DNA of 64,000 nucleotides from Ditylenchus dipsaci (Eukaryota; Nematoda; Chromadorea; Rhabditida; Anguinidae): NCBI GenBank assembly GCA_004194705.1, contig SADC01001371.1, forward strand, positions 1 through 64,000, written 5' to 3'. Position numbers and translations under genes: made by a program. This document shows positions 33,481 through 43,976 of this stretch, one piece after another. The notes beneath the pieces are model-generated. The model was not told where the DNA came from, made no database searches, and saw only the letters and a program-made list of their open reading frames with translations. Position 1 is the stretch's first letter, and each line of letters starts with the position of its first letter.

Positions 33481-33854
33481 GTTTGTTATTTTATTGACCG
33501 TTGACTGCTACTGCTGCTGCAGTGTTTGTCTACATCAATACTAATACTTCTCAGCCATAGTGTCCAAAAACTAAAAAGTTAAATTAATAACAACCATATT
33601 GCCTCCTCCTCCACCAATCAGAGAGGTAGTATATTTCCTCTCTTTTCATCAAGATGCACTTCAAAGTACAATTTCACTTCAATTTTTTGACAGCAAATTA
33701 CTTTTTTTAATGATCTAAAAATTTATAAAAACTTTACTCTACAGTTACCTGTTAATGTCATACAAACCCATAAATAACCCTTTTTCGGGGGTTTTTTATC
33801 GGGTTTCTTTTAGGCTCAGGCTTCGGTAGGCCAGGCCGTACTAAGGGGGGTTAC

Positions 33855-34050
33855 TTATGACTAGGGTTGTCGAGTCGAGTACTCGAAATCGAGTAATTTC
33901 GAGTATTATTCGAAATTTTTCGAGTTTCGAGTATCGAGTCGAGTACTCGAAAATTTCGAGTATCGAGTCGAGTCGAGTGCTCGAAAATTTCGAGTATTGA
34001 TAAGATTTCGAGTCGAGTACTCGAAAATCTCGAGTACTCGACAACCCTAC
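33855..34050. repeat. Tract dense in CGAGTACTCG palindromes
   Basis: About 200 bp of alternating TCGAG, CGAGTACTCG and AAATTTCGAG words form many overlapping hairpins. It begins next to a GTAGGCCAGGCCGTACTAA module. No gene is seen. Confidence 0.65.
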
Positions 34051-34272
34051 TTATGACCCTTTTTCGGGAGAGAGGGTTATTTATGACCCACAGGGTTAGT
34101 GTACCTGTTTTTCAAGATTTCGTATCGAGTTGGAAAAGAGCATTGTCTACGAAGAGTTTACGATGATTTTCGAGAAATATGGTCGTCTGAACTGAAGCAA
34201 TAAATTTTTCCAGGTGTAAAATCTCATATTACATGTTTGTATACTCTGTTTTAGACGCGTATGACTGACATT

Positions 34273-34494
34273 CGACTCGCTACAAATTATGACTCGCTAC
34301 AGTTTTTTCAAATTGGCGCCTTTTCGTGCTCAGTCTGGAACAGACGTTTGAGTTTGTCCTAACGTGCGCTGCCCTAACCTTGCGTAAGCCTAACGCCTAA
34401 GTTAAAAAAAGTTAAAAGAACATGCGAAAAACAGTCAGAAAGATGGAATTAAAAAAATTCAAAGCTGTAGCGAGTCACAATTTGTAGCGAGTCG
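34273..34494. mobile_element. 222-bp MITE with CTCGCTACA ends
   Basis: Left end CGACTCGCTACAAATTATGA then CTCGCTACAG; the right end is the inverted copy. The interior contains a telomere-like GCGTAAGCCTAACGCCTAAG segment next to CAAACG. It shares its end words with the protease-carrying element at 43977-45964, so it may be a deletion derivative of that family. Confidence 0.75.
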
Positions 34495-34839
34495 CAATTT
34501 TATCATATCCACCATTTGTGTCTAAAAGCAAGAACATTTCCCTTTCGTCGGTCTTAACATTCTTTTTCAGTCTTTGCATTCTTTGTACTTATGCTTTACT
34601 TAACCACATGGAAAGTAATCCAACCACCAAATAACTATCTCAACCACCCATAAGAGTCCCAATTTGCACGTAAATCTACGGATTGTATCTCATTTTTTTG
34701 ATTGTATCTCGTAGGTTACTACAGTATATATATTAGCGCGCATCCCCAAAATTCCTTGCTCCCCCGTGTTAATTTTTTTCGCAATCTGCGAATATGCATT
34801 AAACATAGTAATTTTTCGAGTTATTATGCCGCACCTTGT

Positions 34840-37800
34840 ATGTCAGCAATAAAAATCATTTCTATTGAGGGTTTAAATCTATTGCAACATGACAGAAGCT
34901 ACAAAAAGCTTCTTGAAAAGAAGAAGGCACCACCGCCTGTGGAAAATCTTGGTGATTTTATTCAGTTTGGCTACTACAGTATTTTCATTATTATTCTCTA
35001 TGAGGTAACCTAACTGCAAATATTGTTAAAGGATTATGGTTTTCTGAGCGCAGCGGTATTTGCAAAAAATTTGGAATAGAGGGAGAACATTTTTTATGTT
35101 CGAGACAACAAGCTTGAATTTTTAATTGATTGATTAATTGATTAAATTATTTTGTTTTAGTTGTTGCGGTCTCAAAATTAAAAAGGACGATACGTAAAAA
35201 TGCCCGCGTTTGGGGAAAAAGTGCCCGCGTTTTTTTCGTTCTAGTCAAAAAGGCGAACATGTGCCTGCTTTTTGTGAAAAAATGCCTGTTTTTTGTGAAA
35301 GAGTGCCCGCTTTTTCGAAAATGTACCCGCTTTTACGAAAAAAATGCCATCTTTTTGTGTAAAACTGCCCGATTTTTGTGAAAGAGTGCCCGCTTCTGGA
35401 TGTACCCTGCTATATTCATTATGCTTCATATAAAGCGTAATTCTTGAAACTAAAGCTGCAGTATTTTGCAGTAAATAGATGGTATATTATACGGTTGCCA
35501 AAATATGCTGACTCAGTCCTTGATTAAAGGGGTTTCACAGAAAAGCAGGCACTTTTCTATAAAAAGCGGGCATTTTTTAACAAGAAGCGGGCACATTTTC
35601 GCCTTTTCGACCAAAACGAAAAAGGCGGGAAGTTTTTCACATAACGCGGGCACTTTTTCCCCAAACGCGGGCATTTTTCCGTTTCGTCCAATTAAAAAGT
35701 GTCCCCCGCCAATTCAAATTTTGCAAATGCCGCTGCAATCAAAAACCATGGTCAATTAATATTTAAATTTTTTATTATTTAGATGCTTCTTCTGCCTCAA
35801 ATGACAAACATGACTTTTATGATTTATGGAGGCTACGGTTTGTAACATCAGTTTGTTGAATTTAGCTAATTGGCTGCTTTTAGCACCAAAATTGATGTCT
35901 TGTGGAAACCATTCACTTAGTCATTTTGCTAAAAATGCAGATGCTTGTGCTGAGCTCAAACAAATAAGGAATGCTACGGATTGTGTACCGAAACTAGAGT
36001 CAGAGTTCGGATCGTTGGCTTATGAGGTGTCTTGACAATTTTTTCATTAAATTTTTGTTACATGGTAGAAGTTTTTTTCATAGAAAATTTACTTCAAAAT
36101 AGTGACACCGTAGATATGTAAAAAACGGTGACAGATCCGATTTGGAAAGTCTTAAATTGAATCTCGACTGATTTTTAAAAATACATTATCTAGAGATAAA
36201 GATCAAAAACCAATGAGCTGCGAGCTCTCGCACAACATCAATTACACCCTTTGTTTTTTAACCAATAATGTGACCTATTATGCAGCTCACAGTATTGGTT
36301 AATTCTGCAAACAAAACCGGTTTAAATTTTGATCAGCGCAAAGCTGTTGCAGGCACGAAAAATAAATAAAAATAAAATTAATAGAGTTTTTTTAAATTAA
36401 AAACTTATAGTTTGGCTACTATTGTGACCGGATTGTGGATGTGAAAAAAAGCATCAGGTAAAACACATCTAAAAACGATTTTAATGATTTTAAAAATACT
36501 TCAGTGCCCAAATGTTTGGTGTGCTATGCGGATCTCTCACTTTTGGCCAAATGTCCGACTTATTCGGAAGGAAAAGGATAATGCTGATCACGTGAGCCTA
36601 ACTTGTAAAAAACAAATTTCCGCATTTCTTATGACAGCAGGGAAACTAGCATGAAAAATATAACTTTTATAAATGTACGAAATGAACAACAACATACAGA
36701 AAAATACAAAATTTCGTAAAGTATGAAACGGGTCAAGGCAGCTTTTAAACATCAAATGGACTTTTTCCCATTTTCCTATTGAAATCGCACAATCAGAAAA
36801 ATCGCTGGGGATAAAATTCGGCGGCTGAAGAAAGACCGACGGAAAAAAACGGCGTAATTTTTAATGGGCCTTCGTGTATATTCGCGTTGAAAATTACTAT
36901 TTCTGAGACCTAATTAGTGCCCAGCATGGTCGCTTTGCTTATAAAATGCTCTTCAGTCTAAGATCTCCATCATATTTTCAATTCCAATCAAAATAAAAAA
37001 AAGTCCGATAAAAAAAAGTTAAAATAAAACAGTTCGAAAATGTTTTCCGAAAAAAGGTTTGAATATTTGATGTCACGAGTAGAATACAAAATATGGGTGA
37101 GATCTTAAAGCAAAGAGCATTTTTATAATCAAAGCGACTATGCTACTCATGGATACGGTGTCAGAAATAATGATTTACAACGCAAACATCCACAAAGGCC
37201 CTTTAAAAATTCCGTCGTTTTTTTCTCAGTCGTTGTTTCCGCCGCTATTCTTTCCGCCTATTCTTTGGAGATTATACCACTGCACCACACTTACCTGTTA
37301 AGTTATGTTGCTGATCTGAAATATATCCTAGATCATAAATTTCCAATTTTATAAAGTCAATATCTAGGTGTAGCCCGTAGACGATTTTGAAAACGGTTTC
37401 ATAACAAGCTCGGTCAGGGCTATCTTTTGGTATATAACATTTTTTTATAGGTTATGGTCAAGTCATGCCTTTCCCGTGTTAGATACAGTGCGTTTCATAA
37501 TTTTACAGGCACCCCCTTTTTTAGGTGTTTAGAGACATTTTTTAAAGAAAATAAAAAATCTGTCTTTACAGAAAGCACAAGCATAGTCGATAACCTAGTA
37601 ATTATGCAAAATATTGGGGATGTTGGGTTATGAAAAAAAATATGACCGAAAATTCAAATTACCACCGTTTCATAATTTTACAGGCAGTTAGAGTAAAAAC
37701 TGAGAACGCTGAGAAACGGACGGTTGAATTTCGACAAGACAAAACAGGCTAAAAATAAGGCAAAAAGAGGGGTTTTTACTTTCTTAACTTCAACCGTCCG

Positions 37801-40800
37801 TTTCTCAGCCCTGTATTTTTATAAAACAACAGTCAACATGTCATTGTGTAAAGAAATCAAAGAGCTTTTGAATCATGCAATGGATTTTATCTTTTCATCG
37901 ACAAGTATTGAGAAAAGCTATTATTTATGTGGCCAAACAGTCATTTTCCTTAGATTTTTCTTTATTTTGACTAGAAATCGACGTTTTCATGTTGATGGTC
38001 ATAACTTTTCCTAGAATAATCAAAAAATAAGTTTGACCTACCAAATTGTAGCTAAGGAAGAGGGCTTACAAAAAGTCAATAAAAATTAAGAATACACAAG
38101 AATCATGTTATGAATGCAGCTTTTTACTCTAACTGCCTGTAAAATTATGAAACGGTGGTAATTTGAATTTTCGGTCATATTTTTTTTTCATAACCCAACA
38201 TCCCCAATATTTTTGCATAATTACTAGGTTATCGACTATGCTTGTGCTTTCTGTAAAGACAGATTTTTTATTTTCTTTGAAAAATGTCTCTAAACACCTA
38301 AAAAAGGGGGTGCCTGTAAAATTATGAAACGCACTGTACAGGCAGGACCCGTATCATTGGCTAAAATGCGCTTTCGACGCTAGTGTCATATACCCCGAAA
38401 CCGCCACCTCCAATAATTTTTGCATGGTATCTAAGAGGCGCCATTTTTCAAAAAAGTTATACGAAAGCACTTGTGAGTAAAGGCCAGACCTTGAAGCTAA
38501 GCCTACTGGCCTAAGCCGGGGGTGGTTGTAAATGACACTAGTGCTATGATTTCAAGTGCTCAAGTAATAAAATTAAAAAAAATAAAAATATAAATTTACA
38601 TTGTGCCATAAAGACTTCTTTTTACTTCAATAAAAGAAAAAAAAATTTAGACACTTTGGAATGTTTGTGCTCAATTACGTGGCTTCCTTTGCGAATTCTC
38701 TGAGTCAATTCACTACCATTCAATTTGCTACAATGTTTTTTGTGGGAGGACACAACACAATTATGCATGTCTTCCTTTTAGAAGTCAGTTTTATAATATA
38801 TCTTCTGGTATGTAGAATAAAGTTTTGCAGAACATGCCGAAGCGACTGAGGGTTCTGGTTTTGACTGCTTTATCATATTCGCCTAACTACATTATATTTG
38901 CTGGAATCGCCTATTTGGCTGCTGAATGGAGAACTCTGCTTACGGTTAGGAAATACTCATTGAATTTGATGTATAAAAGAGAATTAGAAAAGTGCATGAC
39001 TGATATAATTTCCTGATTTTTTTCAATGGGCGTCCTTGAATTTTAGATATTTTTAAGACAACCTGGCAATGTTTTACTCTTATCTTGTAAAGCAAGTCCC
39101 GCGAGGCGATTTTGTATCAGCGGTAATAATTTACCCCGTCAGATATATTTTTCACTACGTCACATTTGCATTTTTGGACAAAACAATTAATTGTCCCGTT
39201 ATTACCTCTTCAAATTATTGATTTACCCATAAAATTTTTGAAGCATTAAAAAATTAAAAAATTTGACAGGGTTTAGTAATTATTTTACACAAGTTTTAAA
39301 TCTGATAGAGTAAAACAATTAAGCCATTTGGTATATTGAATGATTTTTCGTAAATAAAGCAGTGACTAATTTTGAAGCCGCTCATTAAAAAAATCAGAAA
39401 ACATATCATCATCCCTGGAAAAGTGGAAGAAATAGGTTTCGTGCTTTTTAGATTATCAGCTTCCTCAATATTCCTGCCTTTATCGGGCTTCTGTAAGTCT
39501 CAAGCATCCCTACTAACCGACTTTTATATTTTACTGCAACTTCTTCAGATTTGCTTTTGAGAGCCCCAGGTGGCTGATACAGAAAGCTAGACTGGAAACT
39601 GCGAAAACTGTCTTGACTAAAATTGAGCGGTTCAACGGCACAGGTACAGAAGATAGGCTAAAAGTTTTGGATGACCTCATTGAAAGAGAAGTGCAGGTGA
39701 GACAGTTTACTGCCTTCCAATTAATAAAAAATCATTTGTCCTTTAATCGCTCAAGTTTATGAATTCTTACTGTTTTGAATTTATAATTTTGAAAGGAGTT
39801 AAAATGTTCTTAACATAATCTGAAGTTACATCGGAAGACTCTGATTCTGACCTGGGGTTTTTTCGATAATTTTTTTATGTGCGTATTCTTGTAGAGCGTG
39901 CCCAAATCCTATGTGAATTTGGCTCCCCACCTCTGAAACTCAATAAAAAATTAAAGAATGACCCATGGCCCAAGGGTCAGCTATGAAAAACCATAATATA
40001 GGTATCGAGGTGTTTTTAGAACTTTGAGTCACCCTTCTACCACATTTTGTGCACCTTCAGAGCTGAGGAGCCAGATTTGTCAGGAACTTGGGCACGCTCT
40101 GCAAGAATACGCAGAAAAAAAATTCTCATTGAAGTTCCCCAGATCACAGTCAGGGTCCATCCCTTGTTAGAACTAGGCGCGGAATATTAACAAAGGTAAA
40201 AACCAGGTTGTACCACAAAAAATACAAAAGACGGAAGTTAATCTGCCAAAGATTTTTTTTCGAAAACCCGAATTGAAAAATTAGCTTTACTAAAAATAGA
40301 CGGATTAATCCCCGCGCACAATGGTCGCGATTCAGCTTTCATTAAAGAATGCTAAATGTGACAATGGAATATGACAGCCATGAACATATTTGAAAAAAAG
40401 TGTCACTTTTTTTGGAAAATTCATATCTCCTACTTAGTTTTTGTGAAACCTTTTGTTGTATTGTTCTAGTGGTCGTAAAACCCGAAAATTTGTGAATTCC
40501 TACACAATTCAATTAAAAATTTAGGCTAACGAAAGCAAAAAGAGGAACAGAAAATATTATTTCTACCACTTATTCTACACTCGCAAGATGTGCTTCTACA
40601 CAGGAATTATTAGCTATGCCCTGTAGGCCTATATTCTTAATAAAAAAAATTCGGACAATATGCACTTTAGCTTTTCCGGTTCTACTGCAGAGTCCGTTGC
40701 CAAAAAAGAGCTTGGTCCCCTCCCCTGTTGTTTTCTAGGACTTTTAATGGTTAACAATTGGTTTACACCTGAAAATATTTTTTATCATAAAAACAACAGG

Positions 40801-43800
40801 GGGACCAAGCTAATTTTTACAAAAAAACAACAGGGGGCCAAGTTGTTTTTTGGCAGCGGACTCTGTAGTAGAACCGCTTTTCCTGCAACAAAAGTTTGTC
40901 AAGAACTTCACGAATAAAAGTTCATATTTAGGGTTTAAATTTTTCCTGTAGCCTTCCAGCATCTAAAATTTCCTCAGGGGTCTGAATCAAAAAGCAAAAT
41001 TTAGTATAATTTTTATGAGAAGATAATTTTAATTAACTATTATTATTTCCAAAAATTGAGGCCTGAGCCGGTTAGTGTACATTGCTGCTAAAAATGTAAT
41101 ACTTAAAAAGGAGGGCATCATCAGAATTTTTCGAAAAGTGATTGGAAGGAGAGGAGAAATTTCGGTCTATCCTATTACCTCGAATAAGGCGCCACCCCCC
41201 CCCCCCTTAATTCAAAAAACGTGTTTCTGGCAATCTGTTTTTGGCCCCTTTTTGAAGACTTCTATTATGCAAGTCCCAATTCATTTTGTAGCTCATCTTA
41301 CTGGCTACAAAATAGGTGCTAACTTGCCTGAGAGAAGTCTTCAAAAATTGCGAAAAAATCACAATGCCAAGAACATGATTTTGAACGCAAGAGGGCCGCC
41401 TAGGGTTGTGGAATGGAGAATTCTCTGGAGAATTCTCCGCCTATTTCTTCGACCGTACGAAAAACGGAGAAATAGAGAATCGTCTTGTAGGTGATAATTC
41501 ATCAGATAAACAGACAAATTTTGTCTGTTTCAATGAATTTTTTTGTTTTCTGTCAAATTTTCTGCAATTTCTCTAGGAATCGTCATGGCAAAAGTAAACC
41601 ATATGGAAAAACCAAATTTTAGAAGCGCGGGAATTTGAAATATTTTGGTCATTTTTTCACACCACAGGGGGGACCAAGACAATTTTCGAGTTCTATTTCT
41701 CCGATTTTTCGGAGAATTCTAGAGAATTCTCCGGAGAGTTCTCTGGAGAATTCTCCGATTTCTATTTCTCCGGAGAATTCCACAACTCTAGGGCCGCCTT
41801 ATTAGAGGAAATACGGTATTTCAAATTAGGCTGTAGGTGAAAACACACGTCAAAATGTGTAAATCTCTCGTCAAGTTTTTGAAACTTCTTGTTCTCGGTG
41901 TTCGCTTTTCAAATTTTAATTTTTTTGCACCAGCATGTAGCCCTGAATCTCTTGTTTCTGATAAGTTATCAACTGGCTGAATACAATATTGAAAAGTGGG
42001 ACAACAATTCATTTTGAAAAAATAGATGTAATTTTAAAAATATAATTGTTTTCCCACTTTTTAATATTGTAGTCAGCCAGCTGATAGCTCATCAAAAACT
42101 AGAGAATCAGGGCTGCATGCTGGTGCAAAAAAAATTGAATACCGTAATTCCTCTAATAAGCCGCCCCCCCCCCCCTAAATTCAAAAAACGGGTTTCTGGC
42201 ATTGTGTTTTGACCTATGTTTTGAAAAGCACTGTTAGGCAAGTCACCATCTATTTTGTAGCTCATCTCACTGGCTACAAATTGAGGGGTAACTTGCCAAA
42301 GAGGAGTCTTCAAAAAATGGGTCAAAAACACAATGCCAAGAACACGATTTTGAACCAGAGGGGGGCGGCTTATTAGAGGAATTACGGTAGTAATCACGGA
42401 GAACAATAAGTTTTAAAAATTTGAAGGGAGATTTACATATTTTGACGAGTGTTTTCATTTTTAACCTTCAAATTAAACCAATGCAAACTAGGCTAATTTC
42501 AAATTGAGCTAATGAAAAATGGACCAAGTTCAAGTTGAGTGAAGCAACTAAAAAAGGCCGAGAAATCAACCCAGTTTGCATAAGCCCAATTAGCCTAATT
42601 TAAAAGTGTACTATTTTTCTCCTTGTCGTTTCGACTCCCTGTGGTTTTATAAACTCACACCGGAAAACAGTTAATGTATGCCGGAAAAAAGTATTCTGCT
42701 AAAAAAATTGATTACAGACTAAGCACCAGTGTATTATCCTATGCTCTCATTTTCAATATGGAGCACTTGTCCGGCTCTATTTACCTCAACTCAGCCTTCT
42801 TTGGGCTCTTCCGCTACTCAATGAACCTGTTTGTGGGTTCTATGGACTACTTTGTTCCTAGAGTTGGAAGGAAGACCATACACAAATGTGCTCTAAGTTT
42901 TATTGTCTTCATGCTTTCAGTTGTGTTTATCTCCAAGCTGTCACGTAAGAGATTCTTTAGTTCTCAAAGTCAGTCAAGTATTTTTTATAGAATGGGAAGA
43001 TGCCAATTTGCTTAGAGTAACTACTCTGAGTGCAGCAGCCATGTGTTCTCAACTGTATTTGGTAAATTAGTGCACTTTTAATGACGCAAAAGAGCCCTTC
43101 ACGTACTTGGAAAATAGTTTAATTAAGAGCATGAGAGAAATGAAACTAAAAATCATTTGCAGAACAACAATAATTATTGAGGGCTATTTAAAACTAGTAA
43201 ATATCCCCCTGTGGTTATGATACTGGTCTGTGAAGGGGCCTCTGGATGCGCGAGGACCAAACCACAGTGGGGAACAAGCGAAAATCGTGTTTTTGACACC
43301 ATACACCAACAAAATATTTTTGGTAAGAAAAATCGATTGACAAAACATATTTTTAAAAACATTCTTTTAAAAAGTCACGGTCATTTTTTAAACGTAGAAT
43401 TTCTTGAACGCCCTGTAAATTTGAGAATCCTGACAATTTCTCATTGACATAACTCTAAAGCCCATCCATTGCGGCTGCGACACCAGCGCTGAAAATAATA
43501 TAGCTCTTCTGATTTAAGGTTTATGCAGTCGTCACTTCTGAGCTATTCCCAACAGCTATCCGTAACCTAGCCGCTAGCTTTGTTCAAATAGCGAGCAGAA
43601 CAGGAGCTGTGATGGCACCTCATGTATTTTATTTGGTAATGGCGTCAGAGGAAATTACAAATGTAAAAAAAATGCTTAAGGCCATGTATTGGGCACCACT
43701 ACCATTCTTAGTTATGCTCTTGCCTATGGTTGTTAATTTACTACTCTTCTCCACATTTATCCCAGAGACCAAGAACAGTCCAATGGTTGACCATGTATGT

Positions 43801-43961
43801 TAGAGAGGCACTATGGGTTCGGATAAAACTTTTTTAAAATTTAGATGCCTGATCCCAGTGAGCGAATCTTCTCCAAAGTAAAATCCACTGAAATGAAAAG
43901 ACTGACACGAAAAGGATTCGATGTTGCACCCAGCTCGGCTAAACTAACAGAAGAATGCTAA
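34840..43961 (+). CDS. SLC22-type organic ion transporter (MFS), 15 exons
   Basis: Exons join in frame with consistent phases to 581 aa: 34840-35004, 35783-35837, 35884-36026, 36411-36457, 36505-36591, 38651-38783, 38831-38944, 39047-39070, 39452-39492, 39549-39696, 40525-40622, 42718-42944, 42991-43061, 43519-43794, 43845-43961. Visible family marks: a large Cys-bearing loop after the first membrane segment (about 74-121), FGQMSDLFGRK (about 148-158, the MFS loop 2-3 motif), LLENMPKRLR (about 207), FESPRWLIQKARLETAK (about 271), VTSELFPTAIRN (about 456-467). Such proteins move organic cations or anions across the plasma membrane; the substrate is unknown. The N-terminal ATG was chosen as the first in frame with no upstream domain. 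The fit of exon 8 (24 nt) is the least certain. Several introns contain fold-back elements, and a ULP1-carrying element starts 16 bp after the stop. Confidence 0.9.
35195..35690. repeat. Fold-back with GTGCCCGC arrays in transporter intron 1
   Basis: Tandem GAAAAAGTGCCCGCGTTTTT-like words at 35200-35400 are mirrored at 35525-35675. The unit is variable and the arms are imperfect. The CCCCCGCCAATTCAAATTTT string that ends other hairpins lies at the right edge (35704). Confidence 0.7.
36835..37215. repeat. Fold-back in transporter intron 5
   Basis: AAAATTACTATTTCTGAGAC and CAGCATGGTCGCTTTGCTTA at the left are mirrored by AAGCGACTATGCTACTCATG and TCAGAAATAATGATTT at the right. The centre lies near 37020. 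No coding content. Confidence 0.65.
37486..38336. mobile_element. Tc1/mariner-type MITE, 851 bp, with long TIRs
   Basis: It starts CAGTGCGTTTCATAATTTTA after TA (37484-37485) and ends with the inverted copy before TA (38337-38338). Terminal repeats run about 190 bp. The interior from about 37800 to 38060 is homologous to the arms of the larger element at 48867-51237 (for example GAGAAAAGCTATTATTTATG and GTTGATGGTCATAACTTTT). It lies in transporter intron 5. No transposase is present. Confidence 0.85.
39850..40175. repeat. Fold-back in transporter intron 10
   Basis: TTGTAGAGCGTGCCCAA at the left pairs with TTGGGCACGCTCTGCAA at the right, and further flanks match imperfectly, centred near 40005. 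No gene. Confidence 0.6.
40665..40890. repeat. Hairpin with CTTGGTCCC ends in transporter intron 11
   Basis: CCGGTTCTACTGCAGAGTCC at 40677 is mirrored by GGACTCTGTAGTAGAACC near 40858-40875. Inside, GCTTGGTCCCCTCCCCTGTT pairs with AACAGGGGGACCAAGC. The GGTCCCCCTGTTG string recurs in many repeats of the window. Confidence 0.7.
41150..41815. repeat. Two adjoining hairpins with poly-C and GGAGAATTCTCC
   Basis: A stem with GGCGCCACCCCCCCCCCCCC and AAACGTGTTTCTGGC (41187-41230) pairs with 41370-41405. It overlaps a second structure of repeated GGAGAATTCTCC words at 41415-41475 and 41700-41785. The latter ends in CCTTATTAGAGGAAATACGG, a terminus family seen repeatedly here. Confidence 0.6.
41825..42465. 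repeat. Fold-back with CATGTAGCCCTGAATCTC arms
   Basis: The left arm 41825-42020 (CGTCAAAATGTGTAAATCTC, CACCAGCATGTAGCCCTGAA, CAACTGGCTGAATACAATAT) is mirrored at 42045-42138 and, after a MITE insertion, 42388-42465. Same family as 17040-17240 and 29350-30400. It lies in transporter intron 11. Confidence 0.8.
42142..42387. mobile_element. 246-bp MITE, CCGTAATTCCTCTAATAAG ends
   Basis: CCGTAATTCCTCTAATAAGC at the left and the inverted complement at the right are both bordered by TA (42140-42141, 42388-42389). A C-run or G-run of more than five lies just inside each end. It interrupts the right arm of the fold-back at 41825-42465. Confidence 0.85.
43200..43335. repeat. Hairpin with CCCCTGTGGTT core in transporter intron 13
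   Basis: CCCCCTGTGGTT...CTGGTC...GGCCTCTGGATG...GGACCAAACCACAGTGGGG forms a stem-loop. Very similar cores with different outer arms lie at 57305-57385 and 61465-61540. Confidence 0.6.
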
Positions 43962-43976
43962 AAGGGGTGCACAACG

